From contig NZ_CP120679.1 of the NCBI RefSeq assembly GCF_029537375.1, positions 3,763,501 to 3,827,500 of the forward strand: a stretch of DNA of 64,000 nt, written 5' to 3'. Positions within the stretch are counted from its first letter, which is position 1. Every line of letters begins with the position of its first letter. The notes below the pieces were generated by a model. It was not told the DNA's origin. It saw only the letters and a program-made list of their open reading frames with translations, and did no database searches. Position numbers and translations under genes: made by a program. Source of the DNA: Bacillus sp. HSf4 (GTDB taxonomy: Bacteria; Bacillota; Bacilli; Bacillales; Bacillaceae). Of the stretch, positions 53,622-63,561 are shown one piece after another.

Positions 53622-55151
53622 TCATCCAATGAGATCGAAAACCTGCTCCCATCTTTCAATCAGACGTTCTTCATTGTAATGGGTTTCGATTTTAGCCTTT
53701 GCATTTTCTCCATATTCTATCGCTTTTTCCGGATGTTCATATAAATAGATGATGCTTTTCGCCAGCTCCTCAATATCGCCATATTCAACGAGAATACCCG
53801 TCTTGTCTTTTTCAATCAGCTCTCTCGGACTGTATTTCACGTCAAAACTGATGACCGGCGTACCGCAGGAAAAAGACTCGCAAATCGCCAGACTGAAGCC
53901 TTCAAACTTGGAAGTCAACAATGTTGCGAGCGCCTGTCGATAATGCTTGGCAGGATCCGGTGTATAGCCTTGTAGAACAACGTTGTCGAGCCCCAGTTTT
54001 TGAATAAGCTCTTCATACTGCGGCTGATGCGGACCGCTTCCGTAAATTTTCAACACGATACCGGGATGCGTTTTCCCGACGATTTCCATCGCCTGAATCG
54101 CTTTGTCAATACCTTTTTCCTCGTGATATCTCGCAATCATGACAAATTCGTTCAATTTCTTTTCCGCGTTCTCAGGGATGTTCAGCTTCCTTGGTGCATG
54201 AGGAATGACATAAATATTATCATCCGCTTCAAAGTCTTTTAGTATGTCTTCTTTCTGTTCATGCGTTAACACAACCAGACCGTCATAGTCTTTGATGTGT
54301 TCCATGACATATTGATGGTTTTTGCGAACAGGACTCCCCAATGTATGCGGGTAATCCAAATGATTGGAATGAACACAGTACAGCCTTTTCGCCAAACCTG
54401 CTTTCATCGAGTTTACTTTAGATGCACTTCCCACGCCGTCGCATATCAAAATCGGATCTTCTTCCTCCTCGCACAGCGTTTCGAGCCAATACGCATGAAA
54501 AGCCTGGTTATCTTTAAACTTTTTCACATCGGAACGGGTGCGGTCAAACAATGAGACGCCTTCAAGCTTTCCTGTTTCTTTGTTAAACCATTCGGTCAAG
54601 TAGCAAAATCCATCCGGAGCTAAATATTTGACCTGATTCGGCTTGTTTGTTTTCAAATCATAAAAGATTTCTCTTTCTATATATCCGTCCTGAGAAAATT
54701 CTTCTCGTTTCACCCTGTATCTGTTTTCGTTGTAGTAGTCTGTATATAAAAGCAGATTTGCCCTGCTCCATTTTTTGCGCTTGACATACAGACCATTGAC
54801 AAAATAATCGGCTTCTCTATTGTTTTCCAGCCTTGCTGTATCCACCGCAAATCCCGGTTCATTCAAGAGGGAAGACGTTTGAAAGTGCGACATCTGCCGC
54901 TCATCAGGCGAGTATCCGTCATGCTGATCCCGATATGACTGGTAGATATTGAGAATACGGACATTCGGATGCATTCTTCCCTGTTTTTTGAGCTTCGTTT
55001 CGATTTCCTTGTAGTTCTTCTTTTTATCTAATGTCACTAAATCAACATGGTGGCCTCTTTCGGTTAAAGCATAAGAACGGGATAACATGGAACTCGTAAT
55101 CCCGCCCTTATCCACATCGATTTCATAAAGCAATGAGAATATCCGCCTCAT
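53622..55151 (-). CDS. TarM/TagE-like wall teichoic acid glycosyltransferase (GT4)
   Basis: 509 residues from the ATG at 55151 (GAGAGG seven bases before). The N-terminal acceptor part has YEIDVDKGGITSSMLSRS, as in S. aureus TarM (alpha-GlcNAc transferase). A long beta-meander accessory region (about 105-225; GLYVKRKKWS, DGYIEREIFYDL) matches the TagE/Gtf1 group. The GT4 donor domain (about 290-500) has IARYHEEKGIDKAI, IYGSGPHQPQYEELI and LTSKFEGFSLAICESFSCGTPVI with the E-x7-E pair. It is a clear paralogue of the next gene. Sugar donor (UDP-GlcNAc or UDP-Glc) cannot be decided from sequence. Confidence 0.85.
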   Translation of the reverse strand: MRRIFSLLYEIDVDKGGITSSMLSRSYALTERGHHVDLVTLDKKKNYKEIETKLKKQGRMHPNVRILNIYQSYRDQHDGYSPDERQMSHFQTSSLLNEPGFAVDTARLENNREADYFVNGLYVKRKKWSRANLLLYTDYYNENRYRVKREEFSQDGYIEREIFYDLKTNKPNQVKYLAPDGFCYLTEWFNKETGKLEGVSLFDRTRSDVKKFKDNQAFHAYWLETLCEEEEDPILICDGVGSASKVNSMKAGLAKRLYCVHSNHLDYPHTLGSPVRKNHQYVMEHIKDYDGLVVLTHEQKEDILKDFEADDNIYVIPHAPRKLNIPENAEKKLNEFVMIARYHEEKGIDKAIQAMEIVGKTHPGIVLKIYGSGPHQPQYEELIQKLGLDNVVLQGYTPDPAKHYRQALATLLTSKFEGFSLAICESFSCGTPVISFDVKYSPRELIEKDKTGILVEYGDIEELAKSIIYLYEHPEKAIEYGENAKAKIETHYNEERLIERWEQVFDLIG

Positions 55152-55282
55152 GTTCATGCCTCTCTTTCTTTTTTCACTAAAAGCACGATCAAAGGACATG
55201 TCAAAAGCTCCGGCAAAACAGAGAGGATGTTTTTCGATTGGAGCTTTTGATTGAAAGACATCCTGCCGGAAGCGGGAAGCAT

Positions 55283-57295
55283 CTATTTTTTAAATAGCTT
55301 GAAACCTTCAGATGGTTTAATACGGAAGCTTAAATTGCCGTAGTTTTCCGTGAAATAAGGCTTTACCTGAAAGCCTTGGATTTTTCGTGCAGGTATTTTC
55401 TTTAGTTCGTCTTTTGAATGTCCGATCCGCTTTTCAAAATAACTGTTGTCCCATTCTACAGCAAATGACACATCCAATGTCGCCGTTTCGACTGCCAATA
55501 AATCCAGTTGAAAAACACCCTTGAATACTAAGCGTTTTTTTCCTTCTCTCTTTTGGTCAGCCTCAATGACAGTCAACGATTTCGTATCGCGGTTGTAGAT
55601 TTTCCAGTAGGCGTGGTAATGGTCCAAAGCAGCTTCGGGAACCTCCCCGGTAAATGACGCCGAACCTGCAATTGTAAATTCTGTTTTGCTGCTCCAATCG
55701 TATTCGGACAGATGAAGCTCCATATCTGAGAGTGTATTACGCAGCGGTCTATTTTCGATGATCTTGAAAAACATGCTGCTCCACCGCTCCATAAATGCAG
55801 TCTCACTGAATTTATCGACACTTTGGTAAGCATTTTCACTCATCTTTCTGATCAATTCCGGGTTTTTTAGCAATTCTGCCATTTTTTCCCCGAGCTGCTT
55901 AATGTTTTTATCATCTACTAAAAATCCGTTTTCACCATCATTGATCATATCGCTCGGGCCGTATTTTAAATCGTAAGAAACGACAGGACAGCCGTTTGCA
56001 AGGCTTTCGAGCACGACGAGTCCAAAGCCTTCATAATCGCTTGATAAAGCTGAAAAAGCCGCTGTTTTGAATTCCGCCTTTGGGTCCTTCGTAAAGCCCT
56101 TTAAAAACACATGGTCTTGCAGATTCAGCTCGTGAATCAAGTTTTGCAGCTCTGTCTCCTGTTCTCCGAAACCGAAAATCTCAAGCCTTGCGTCAGGAAC
56201 TTGTTTGGCCGTATGGGCAAACGCCTTAATGGCGTGGCTCAAATTTTTTTGCGGATGATATCTGGCAAGCATAATCACACGCTTCAAGTCCCGGTCAGAA
56301 AAATCGGAAAGCGATCCAGGTTTTTTATGCGCATGCGGGATGACAAAATAATTCGTTCGGTTGCCAAATCTTTTGACAATGTCTTCTTTTTGCTTTTCCG
56401 TCAGAAAAACAACCGCGTCTGGATGGCTCATATTTTCCATCACCGGCCGGTTTCCCAGCCTGAGTACTGAATGATAATGATAAGGCTTTCTGACATGGAT
56501 ATTATGAGTGAGATACACTTTGTATATATGCTCATTTTGATAAGCCATTGTCATCGGGTCCGTCCCCCTTTCTTCACCGATCAGAAAGGTTGTCTCATTC
56601 CCGATCACACAATCAAGAAAATAATGCTGCAGCTCCATGTTGGAGTTAAACACCGCCAGCAAATCGCCGTTTCTGTCAAACAAATGAACACGTTCTACCT
56701 TCACAGACTTCTTATCGTTTGTCATCGTCAGCCATTTGCTCATATAACAAGAACCGTCATTTCTCAAAAACAGCTCCTGCCTCGGCTTGTTGTAGTCCAA
56801 ATCCATATATGTAACGCGGTGGATATGGCCGTCCTCAGTGTATTCCTCACGCTTCACTCTCTTGCGGTTTTCGTTAAAATAATCGGCGACAACCAATTTG
56901 CCGTCATCCGTAAAACGTTTATAATGTACATACAATCCATTATCATAATATCGGTATGCATTTTTCACAGGATCTTTGTGATATTTCAGCCCTGGTTCCT
57001 TAATTGCGTGTTCCACAGGAGGAAGGCTTTGTTCCTCTCCTTTAAAATACTCGTAAATATTGATGATCTTGATATCTTCATTGATCTTTTGCCTGTCCAA
57101 CAAGCTGTGAATGATCCTTCGATACGTCGGATCATAATTAAATGTGACGATCTTTGTTGGCTGTCCGGCGTATTCTGAAAAAAGCCGACCGCGCTGCAGC
57201 ATAGCTTCAGTTAATCCACCAAACGTTTCTCTGACCGAAGAAGTAGCAAAAATATATTGCGCCTTAGGGAGCTTAACCTTTATTTTCGAGCTCAT
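55283..57295 (-). CDS. TagE-like poly(polyol-phosphate) glycosyltransferase with extra C-terminal domain
   Basis: 670 residues, near the size of B. subtilis TagE (673). N-terminal half as in its neighbour: SVRETFGGLTEAMLQRG, then the beta-meander with GLYVHYKRFTDDGKLVVADYF and DGHIHRVTYMDL. The GT4 donor domain (about 315-515) has LARYHPQKNLSHAIKAF, IFGFGEQETELQNLI and SDYEGFGLVVLESLANGCPVVSYD. Beyond it lies a beta-rich domain of about 150 residues ending in VKPYFTENYGNLSFRI, which its neighbour lacks but the TarS-like protein shares. GGAGG lies seven bases before the ATG. Likely adds glucose or an amino sugar to teichoic acid; gtaB next door supplies UDP-glucose. Confidence 0.85.
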   Translation of the reverse strand: MSSKIKVKLPKAQYIFATSSVRETFGGLTEAMLQRGRLFSEYAGQPTKIVTFNYDPTYRRIIHSLLDRQKINEDIKIINIYEYFKGEEQSLPPVEHAIKEPGLKYHKDPVKNAYRYYDNGLYVHYKRFTDDGKLVVADYFNENRKRVKREEYTEDGHIHRVTYMDLDYNKPRQELFLRNDGSCYMSKWLTMTNDKKSVKVERVHLFDRNGDLLAVFNSNMELQHYFLDCVIGNETTFLIGEERGTDPMTMAYQNEHIYKVYLTHNIHVRKPYHYHSVLRLGNRPVMENMSHPDAVVFLTEKQKEDIVKRFGNRTNYFVIPHAHKKPGSLSDFSDRDLKRVIMLARYHPQKNLSHAIKAFAHTAKQVPDARLEIFGFGEQETELQNLIHELNLQDHVFLKGFTKDPKAEFKTAAFSALSSDYEGFGLVVLESLANGCPVVSYDLKYGPSDMINDGENGFLVDDKNIKQLGEKMAELLKNPELIRKMSENAYQSVDKFSETAFMERWSSMFFKIIENRPLRNTLSDMELHLSEYDWSSKTEFTIAGSASFTGEVPEAALDHYHAYWKIYNRDTKSLTVIEADQKREGKKRLVFKGVFQLDLLAVETATLDVSFAVEWDNSYFEKRIGHSKDELKKIPARKIQGFQVKPYFTENYGNLSFRIKPSEGFKLFKK

Positions 57296-57333
57296 TTTTT
57301 TCCTCCAATGAATGAATTACATAACATCTATCT

Positions 57334-57339
57334 ATTATA
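57334..57339 (-). promoter_or_regulatory. Possible -10 box for the glycosyltransferase genes
   Basis: Perfect TATAAT on the minus strand 39 bases before the ATG at 57295, without a recognisable -35. No other minus-strand promoter is seen in the 314-base gap shared with gtaB. Confidence 0.4.
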
Positions 57340-57465
57340 TCGAATATCTTTATTTATACTATCCCTTTTAACGTTTAAAACATGTTGTGCAGTTTATCAT
57401 CCGTCCACCCATCACCTTAACAATCTTCCCTGTGGATTTCAAGGTTTAGCACTTCCCTATATTAC

Positions 57466-57494
57466 TTGTTTAAAACTGGTTTTTCTTATATGAT
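57466..57494 (+). promoter_or_regulatory. Sigma-A promoter of gtaB
   Basis: TTGTTT (57466-57471), 17-base spacer and TATGAT (57489-57494) on the plus strand, 116 bases before the gtaB ATG. The 314-base gap 57296-57609 holds only promoters as far as can be seen. Confidence 0.6.
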
Positions 57495-57499
57495 AAAAA

Positions 57500-57525
57500 G
57501 TGTTATTAATATGAGAAATGGGTAT
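57500..57525 (+). promoter_or_regulatory. Sigma-B-type promoter of gtaB
   Basis: GTGTTA (57500-57505), 14-base spacer and a perfect GGGTAT (57520-57525). The -35 differs from GTTTAA at two bases. B. subtilis gtaB is a known sigma-B stress gene. Confidence 0.65.
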
Positions 57526-57609
57526 ATCAATAGAGACTTTCAATACCTGTAATTCAGATTAAAGAACTCGTATCTGATCCTAGAAATGAGTAAGGAAGGT
57601 GCACTGAAC

Positions 57610-58488
57610 ATGAAAAAAGTACGCAAAGCTATCATCCCTGCAGCAGGCCTTGGGACGCGCTTCTTGCCTGCGACAAAAGCAATGCCAAAAGAAATGCTGC
57701 CGATCGTCGATAAGCCGACGATTCAGTATATTATTGAAGAAGCCGTCGATGCAGGCATTGAAGACATTATCATCGTAACAGGAAAAAGCAAAAGAGCGAT
57801 CGAAGACCACTTCGACTTCTCGCCGGAGCTCGAACGAAACCTTGAAGAAAAAGGAAAAACAGAGCTGCTTGAAAAAGTTAAAAAAGCATCCAACCTTGCC
57901 GACATCCATTATATTCGCCAGAAAGAGCCAAAAGGGCTCGGACATGCCGTCTGGTGTGCGCGCAACTTCATCGGAGACGAGCCGTTCGCCGTACTGCTGG
58001 GAGACGATATTGTTCAGGCGGAAAAGCCAGGTCTTCGCCAGCTGATGGATGAATATGAAAAAACACGTTCTTCTGTGATTGGCGTTCAGCATGTGCCTGA
58101 AGACGAAACACATCGGTACGGAATCATCGATCCGCTGACAAGTGAAGGCCGTCTTTATCAAGTGAAAAACTTTGTTGAGAAGCCAAAACCGGGCACAGCA
58201 CCTTCAAACCTTGCGATTTTAGGACGCTATGTCTTCACTCCTGAAATCTTTTTGTATCTTGATAAACAACAAGTCGGAGCCGGCGGCGAAATTCAGCTGA
58301 CAGACGCGATTCAGCAGTTAAACGAAATTCAGCGCGTCTTCGCCTATGATTTTGAAGGCAAACGCTATGATGTCGGTGAAAAACTTGGATTTATTCAAAC
58401 GACGCTCGAATTCGCCATGCAGGACAGTGAATTAAAAGATTCCCTTATTCCATTTATGCAAGACCTTTTGGCGAAAGAGGAAGTTTAA
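57610..58488 (+). CDS. gtaB: UTP-glucose-1-phosphate uridylyltransferase
   Basis: Makes UDP-glucose for teichoic acid glucosylation, glycolipid and, through TuaD, UDP-glucuronate. It has 292 residues, the B. subtilis length, from the ATG at 57610 with AAGGAAGGTG upstream. The family motif [22 protein letters not shown] binds nucleotide. LLGDDIV is the metal site, [19 protein letters not shown] and [10 protein letters not shown] follow. It stands alone on the plus strand between minus-strand teichoic acid genes. Confidence 0.98.
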   Translation: MKKVRKAIIPAAGLGTRFLPATKAMPKEMLPIVDKPTIQYIIEEAVDAGIEDIIIVTGKSKRAIEDHFDFSPELERNLEEKGKTELLEKVKKASNLADIHYIRQKEPKGLGHAVWCARNFIGDEPFAVLLGDDIVQAEKPGLRQLMDEYEKTRSSVIGVQHVPEDETHRYGIIDPLTSEGRLYQVKNFVEKPKPGTAPSNLAILGRYVFTPEIFLYLDKQQVGAGGEIQLTDAIQQLNEIQRVFAYDFEGKRYDVGEKLGFIQTTLEFAMQDSELKDSLIPFMQDLLAKEEV

Positions 58489-58536
58489 CAAAAAAACTTT
58501 AAGGTTCAATGCAGACTTTTAATATATAGCACATCA

Positions 58537-58577
58537 ATAAAGCCAGTGGTTCAGAGAAACCCCACTGGCTTTTATTG
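58537..58577. terminator. Terminator between gtaB and tarL
   Basis: Nine-base inverted repeat AGCCAGTGG / CCACTGGCT with T-rich flanks on both strands, between the converging genes. Confidence 0.75.
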
Positions 58578-58611
58578 TTAATTATAACTACTGAGAGTCA
58601 ATCCTAAGTTT

Positions 58612-60480
58612 TCAACTCTTCATCATAGAGGAATTGTCCTCCTGATCTTCTTCCGGCAAATAAACGATTTGATCCACAACACGTTCGCTCGCTTTTCCGT
58701 CCAAGTCATCAAAGAAATAGCGGACAAAAGAATCGATCTTTTCAAAGTTGTAGTCCTCATTTTTAATGATTGAAATCATTTGCTCAGACGTTTTCGCGAG
58801 CGGCCCTGGAATAAATGAAAAATAGTCATAGTAAAAGTCGCGTTTGCGAATATAATCATCAACATCATAGCTGAAGAAAATCATCGGTTTATTCAAAAGA
58901 GCATATTCAAAGCAGACGGATGAATAATCGGTTACAAGTATATCCGTCACCAAAAGCAATTCATTGATCTCCCTAAATGAGGAGAAATCGTAGAAAAAGT
59001 CGCTATACTGGTAAGGAATGTTGATATCATTTTTGACAAACGGATGAATCTTAAATAAAAAGATATATTCATCTTTTAATTCATGGTACAAACGCTCAAA
59101 ATTCAGTACTTCAAACGGATAATGGGCAGATTGCTGGCCATTTCCGCGGAAAGTAGGGGCAAACAAGATCACCTTTTTGTCCTTCAAAAAAGGAAATTCC
59201 GTGTAGAGCCGCTCTTTAACGAGCGCTTTTTTTGTTTCGTCAAAAAAGAAATCTGTCCTTGGTATCCCGGTCGCGATGACATTGTCAATGCTGACGCCGA
59301 AGCCTTCTGCGTAATGCTTCCGGATGCTTTCAGAGCTTACGATGACTTTCGTATAGTTTTTATGGTTCTTGGAATGCGGAGACGGTCCGCCAGGGAGGCC
59401 GATCCGGCTGTATCCGAATGTTTTAAACGCTCCCACAGCATGCCAAAGCTGAACAAGCTCTGCATTTTTGCGGATTTTCAGCGGATAAATCAAAGGATAA
59501 AAATCATCAATAAAAATGATTTTGCTTGTCGCAAAGTGATAAGCCATCGACAGCAGTTCCGATAAGGTCTTGCGATCACGGATACTGCCCTTTAAGAAAA
59601 ATTTAAAATCAAAGTCATCTTCCCGTTTTAACAGCTCTTCATAAACAAATTCAAAGTTTCCAGACATGTCGACGCGGCTGTCTGAGGCAAAAACAATTTT
59701 ATTAGATTTAATCGGAAAAATATTACAAAATACATAAGCAGCTTTAAACAAGCTGGTGTTGAGCTTACGTTTTAGACGGCTCGCCTCTTTGCCGGTGTCC
59801 ATTTCGAGCAGGGCAGGATCAATTTCTTGAAGTTTATTGCTCGACAAGTTGATCGTCTTCTCAGTCTCATCATAGGTGACAATCAAATTAAATTTCATTT
59901 GTTTTTTCGCTGAATGAAACTCCATTTTGGCAGAGTACACATCATTTTTCAAAAAATTGCTGACGTTTCCGACCGTATGCACTTCCTGATGCTTGACGTT
60001 TTGATCATCGACAACTTCGATTTCCAAAAACAGCTTATATTCACCTGCCGGCAAAGGCTTATCCTTGACCAGCTTTGAAAAATTGATCTGTTGTTCAAAA
60101 CCGGCCCACTTGTACTGATTCAGCGCGGTACTGTTTAAATCACCAGCGGCTGCTGTTTTGTTAACGGGACAGTCTCGCAACGACACCGCTTTAAAGAGGT
60201 AACCGTTATTGACCAACAGAAGTCTTTTGCGAACCTGATCCTCCTTTAATAAAGAAAGTCCCTTTATATACATATATCCGGAAAGGTTTAATATTGATCC
60301 ATTCCAGGAAAAATTAGAAATTTTCCGAACCGGCACTTGTTCGTTTTCTTTAACAACTTTTGTTCGATCAAACAAGGAATAGACCTTGTAATCTTTAGGA
60401 TCATAATCGTAATCATCATGTTGTCGTTGTTGCCTCTTTCGAAAAACTCTGTTTTTTATTTTCCTTGCTAACTTTTTCAC
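58612..60480 (-). CDS. tarL: Poly(ribitol phosphate) polymerase, TarL-like
   Basis: CDP-ribitol/CDP-glycerol phosphotransferase family (TagF-like), 622 residues from the GTG at 60480 (GAGAGG seven bases before; the longer frame from 60504 overlaps the upstream gene). The N-terminal third (about 35-225) is a beta-rich domain with SWNGSILNLSGYMYIKG. The catalytic domain (about 265-600) has QLWHAVGAFKTFG (catalytic His region), GIPRTDFFFD, LFAPTFRGNG, FKIHPFVKN and DILVTDYSSVCFEYALLNKPMIF. Length and order behind tarI-tarJ-tarK point to the ribitol polymerase of B. subtilis W23. Substrate by context; a glycerol polymerase cannot be wholly excluded. Confidence 0.85.
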   Translation of the reverse strand: MKKLARKIKNRVFRKRQQRQHDDYDYDPKDYKVYSLFDRTKVVKENEQVPVRKISNFSWNGSILNLSGYMYIKGLSLLKEDQVRKRLLLVNNGYLFKAVSLRDCPVNKTAAAGDLNSTALNQYKWAGFEQQINFSKLVKDKPLPAGEYKLFLEIEVVDDQNVKHQEVHTVGNVSNFLKNDVYSAKMEFHSAKKQMKFNLIVTYDETEKTINLSSNKLQEIDPALLEMDTGKEASRLKRKLNTSLFKAAYVFCNIFPIKSNKIVFASDSRVDMSGNFEFVYEELLKREDDFDFKFFLKGSIRDRKTLSELLSMAYHFATSKIIFIDDFYPLIYPLKIRKNAELVQLWHAVGAFKTFGYSRIGLPGGPSPHSKNHKNYTKVIVSSESIRKHYAEGFGVSIDNVIATGIPRTDFFFDETKKALVKERLYTEFPFLKDKKVILFAPTFRGNGQQSAHYPFEVLNFERLYHELKDEYIFLFKIHPFVKNDINIPYQYSDFFYDFSSFREINELLLVTDILVTDYSSVCFEYALLNKPMIFFSYDVDDYIRKRDFYYDYFSFIPGPLAKTSEQMISIIKNEDYNFEKIDSFVRYFFDDLDGKASERVVDQIVYLPEEDQEDNSSMMKS

Positions 60481-60500
60481 GTTTGTTCCTCTCTTTCTCC

Positions 60501-61667
60501 TCATTCGGCCTTGGCTATAAAGGTTCGAACAAATTCAGCCACACGTCTTGAAGATTGGCCATCCTGGTGAACGATGAATGTCTTTGAAAAATCTTTAATT
60601 TCTGTTGTGTCAGGATGTTCAAAGCGGATGATATCTTCAGCCAACGATGTCACATTCTTTGAAATAGGCCCTGGAACGAATGATTCAAAAGGATAATAAA
60701 AGTCCCGCTCCTTTAAATATTCCTCTAAATCAGGACAATAAAAATAAATCGGCCGCTGGAGAATACTATATTCAAAAATAACCGATGAATAATCCGTAAT
60801 TAATGCGTCAGATAGAGCCATAAGATCGTAAAGCGAGTATTGATCCTCAAAATCGATGACGAAATCGTCATTTTCAATTTGCACATGTTGGCGCATATAT
60901 GGATGAAGATGAACCATCACCACAAAATCTTTTTCGTTTAAAGCATGTTTAAACGCGGACAAATCTAAAGTAAGCGATTTGTTTTCCTGGTGATGGCCGC
61001 TTCCGCGAAATGTCGGCGCATACAACAGCTTTTTCTTCCCTTTAAGAGAAGGATAGGCTTTTTCAAATTCCGCTTTCAGCTGATGAAGGCGGGCATTGTT
61101 GTAAAAGTAGTCGGTCCTTGGGACTCCCAGCGCCAAGACCTTGTCCTCAGACATTTGAAAAGCCTCAGCAAAATGAGAAACGGCAGCCGGCGAACTGACA
61201 ATCGCATAATCATAGTTGGAATGAACCGGAACGATTTTTAAGTATTCGGAAGAAGGTCCTGAAGGCTTATCCTTCAGACTGTACCCGAATTTTTTAAACG
61301 CCCCGCAGGCATGCCAAAGCTGAATGGCGACCGTTTCTTTTCTTTTTTTAATGACGTATAACGGAAAGTAATAGTCGTCAAGCAGCAACACGCGGCAGGT
61401 TGCGATATGGTATAGTGCTTTTAACAAATGACAAAAGTACTTTAATTTGCCCGGCAAACCGTTATCCATCTTTTTGAACAGCAGCTTAAACTGCAAAGAA
61501 GGATCTTGTCTTAGCTGGTCATAGACCCACTTAAAATTATCGCTCATTTTATCTTCCCGGTAGGAAGCAATCACAATCTTTTGCTTATTTACTGGAAAAA
61601 GCACGACCAAAATGCTGTAGGTCCACTGAAACAAAGTTTTTACTGCGTATGTTAAACTTCTTTTCAC
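60501..61667 (-). CDS. tarK: Ribitol phosphate primase, TarK-like
   Basis: Same transferase family as TarL but only the catalytic unit, 388 residues. An N-terminal hydrophobic segment (LTYAVKTLFQWTYSILVVLFP) helps membrane contact. Motifs are QLWHACGAFKKFGYS, GVPRTDYFYN, YAPTFRGSGHH, VHLHPYMRQH and DALITDYSSVIFEYSILQRPIYF. In W23 TarK adds the first ribitol phosphate onto the glycerol phosphate linker and TarL extends; the order tarI-tarJ-tarK-tarL here is the same. It could also be a TarF-type glycerol transferase. Three bases separate it from tarJ. Confidence 0.82.
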   Translation of the reverse strand: MKRSLTYAVKTLFQWTYSILVVLFPVNKQKIVIASYREDKMSDNFKWVYDQLRQDPSLQFKLLFKKMDNGLPGKLKYFCHLLKALYHIATCRVLLLDDYYFPLYVIKKRKETVAIQLWHACGAFKKFGYSLKDKPSGPSSEYLKIVPVHSNYDYAIVSSPAAVSHFAEAFQMSEDKVLALGVPRTDYFYNNARLHQLKAEFEKAYPSLKGKKKLLYAPTFRGSGHHQENKSLTLDLSAFKHALNEKDFVVMVHLHPYMRQHVQIENDDFVIDFEDQYSLYDLMALSDALITDYSSVIFEYSILQRPIYFYCPDLEEYLKERDFYYPFESFVPGPISKNVTSLAEDIIRFEHPDTTEIKDFSKTFIVHQDGQSSRRVAEFVRTFIAKAE

Positions 61668-61670
61668 TTT

Positions 61671-62696
61671 TTAAATTTCCCATTCAATCACAGTTTTACC
61701 CCAAGAGGATGTTAAATCCGCTTCAAACACATTGGTGATATCTTCGATGCTGCGAACAGGGTGGCATCCTCCGATAAGCGTCTCCAAATATTCTGCGACT
61801 TCAGGGTATTCTGCTAAAAAGTCAACCGTCCGGACGAAATCTTCCCGTCCGCTCCGGCTGCTTCCGATCAATGTAATGCCTTTTTCCAGAACCATTCTTG
61901 TTTCAATCTCTACCGGATATTCGGATACACCGAGAAGAGCAAGGGATGCTTCAGGCTCCACATGGTCGATCATTTGCTGAATCGCACTTTCGCTGCCGCG
62001 GCCCCCGACACATTCAAACGCGTGGTCCAATTTGACATCATCCGGTATGTCGTTAATTTGATATACCGCATCGACAAAAGAAAAGTGGTCAAGCTTATAT
62101 GGCGTCTTTCCAAAAATATAAACTTTGCTGTTTGGATAACGCTTTTTCAGGATGAGCGATGTGATAAATCCTAAATTACCGTCTCCCCAAACGCCAAAAA
62201 TATCACGTTTATGATGAGCGATTCGTTCAAAACGACTGAGCGCATGCATCGTGATTGTAATAAGTTCAGTAAAAGCCGCTACCCGTGGATTTAAATTATC
62301 AGGCAGCTCTACAAGCCGATCCGGATCCATAAACATATAATCCTGCATGAAACCGTCATAGCCGCTTGAACGAAAACGGCTTGTACGCAAGTAATTTTCA
62401 GCAATGATTTCATGCTGTTCAGTTGGAGCATTCGGAACCATGACGACACGGGTGCCGACTTTGAATGTACCGGTCGGGTCATGCATAACCTTTCCGATAC
62501 CTTCATGAATCAATGCCATGGGCAGCTTTTTGTCCATGACTTCTTTTCCTCGGGAACCCGTATAATAGCGCTGGTCAGCTGCACAGATCGACAAATGTGT
62601 CGGGCGGATGACAACTTTATCAGAATTGATGACTTTATCTTTATAGGTAACTTCAAACTGACGGGGTGAAACTAGCCGATATGTTTGGTTAATCAT
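61671..62696 (-). CDS. tarJ: Ribulose-5-phosphate reductase TarJ
   Basis: NADPH-dependent alcohol dehydrogenase (medium-chain, zinc type) making ribitol 5-phosphate for CDP-ribitol. It has 341 residues. Zinc-site region [15 protein letters not shown] and [12 protein letters not shown], then the Rossmann nucleotide motif [17 protein letters not shown], and C-terminal [10 protein letters not shown]. The ATG overlaps the tarI stop by four bases (ATGA). TarI and TarJ work as a pair, and their presence is the strongest sign for ribitol-type teichoic acid. Confidence 0.94.
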   Translation of the reverse strand: MINQTYRLVSPRQFEVTYKDKVINSDKVVIRPTHLSICAADQRYYTGSRGKEVMDKKLPMALIHEGIGKVMHDPTGTFKVGTRVVMVPNAPTEQHEIIAENYLRTSRFRSSGYDGFMQDYMFMDPDRLVELPDNLNPRVAAFTELITITMHALSRFERIAHHKRDIFGVWGDGNLGFITSLILKKRYPNSKVYIFGKTPYKLDHFSFVDAVYQINDIPDDVKLDHAFECVGGRGSESAIQQMIDHVEPEASLALLGVSEYPVEIETRMVLEKGITLIGSSRSGREDFVRTVDFLAEYPEVAEYLETLIGGCHPVRSIEDITNVFEADLTSSWGKTVIEWEI

Positions 62697-63406
62697 TGGG
62701 AAATTCTCTCCTGTAAGATAGCATTCGCAACTTTTAAATCATAAGGTGTTGTGACTTTAATATTAAAAACTTCCCCGCGCACCAGCTTTACTTTTTCTCC
62801 AGCGAGTGAACAAATTTTGCAGGCGTCTGTCAAGACTGCTTTTTGTTCATCTGACAGCTGTTCATACAGATCCACCAGCTTTTTGATGCGGAAACTTTGA
62901 GGAGTCTGACCTTGATACATCGTATTCCTGACAGGGATGTCGGAGATGAATTCTTTATCCTCGGAAGCAATGATCGTGTCGATTGCCGAAATGACTGTGT
63001 CAACCGCATCATACTTAAGAGCTGCATCAATGTTTTCTTCGATAATCCGGTGGGTTAAAAAAGGCCGCACTGAATCATGGGTGACGATAATATCGTCATC
63101 CTGAATACCGAATTCTTTCTCAATGTAACGAATTCCGTTCATGATGGATTCGTTGCGGTCGCTTCCACCTTCGACAACAACCAGGCGACTGTCTTTACCG
63201 ATAAATTTCTTCAAAATATCTTTTGTATGGTTAATCCATTCTTTCGGTGACACAATCAATATTTTATCAAAACGGTCGTTTAATAGAAATTTTTCAACAG
63301 TATGGATGATAATCGGTCTTTTGTTTAAGGAAAGGAACTGTTTCGGCATGTTCACATTTCCCATGCGGGAGCCTTTGCCGCCCGCTAAAATTTCTGCATA
63401 GATCAT
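62693..63406 (-). CDS. tarI: Ribitol-5-phosphate cytidylyltransferase TarI
   Basis: Makes CDP-ribitol from CTP and ribitol 5-phosphate. It has 237 residues from the ATG at 63406 (AAGGAG six bases before); the frame runs 17 codons further up with no site. The IspD/TarI motif [21 protein letters not shown] binds [30 protein letters not shown] and [10 protein letters not shown] follow, as in the family. ManNAc- or MEP-pathway use is unlikely given tarJ directly behind. Confidence 0.95.
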   Translation of the reverse strand: MIYAEILAGGKGSRMGNVNMPKQFLSLNKRPIIIHTVEKFLLNDRFDKILIVSPKEWINHTKDILKKFIGKDSRLVVVEGGSDRNESIMNGIRYIEKEFGIQDDDIIVTHDSVRPFLTHRIIEENIDAALKYDAVDTVISAIDTIIASEDKEFISDIPVRNTMYQGQTPQSFRIKKLVDLYEQLSDEQKAVLTDACKICSLAGEKVKLVRGEVFNIKVTTPYDLKVANAILQERISQ

Positions 63407-63458
63407 AATGAACTCCTTCCTGGTTTCCATGTTCTCATTTCGGTAAAATCCAACCATT

Positions 63459-63464
63459 ATTATA
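63459..63464 (-). promoter_or_regulatory. Possible -10 box upstream of tarI
   Basis: TATAAT on the minus strand 53 bases before the tarI ATG, in a very A/T-rich stretch and without a clear -35. It may give tarIJKL a promoter of its own. Confidence 0.35.
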
Positions 63465-63561
63465 TATAAAAATCGACTAAATTACCTACAATATATAAGA
63501 CGCCGTCTTTTTTATTTGGTTTCGGACAAAATCCGTATATAGCTAAAGGCCAGAACACGTC

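Noticed and set aside
56471..57178. 235-codon plus-strand frame opposite the TagE-like gene
   Set aside because: No ribosome site; the minus-strand gene has full domain structure over the same bases.
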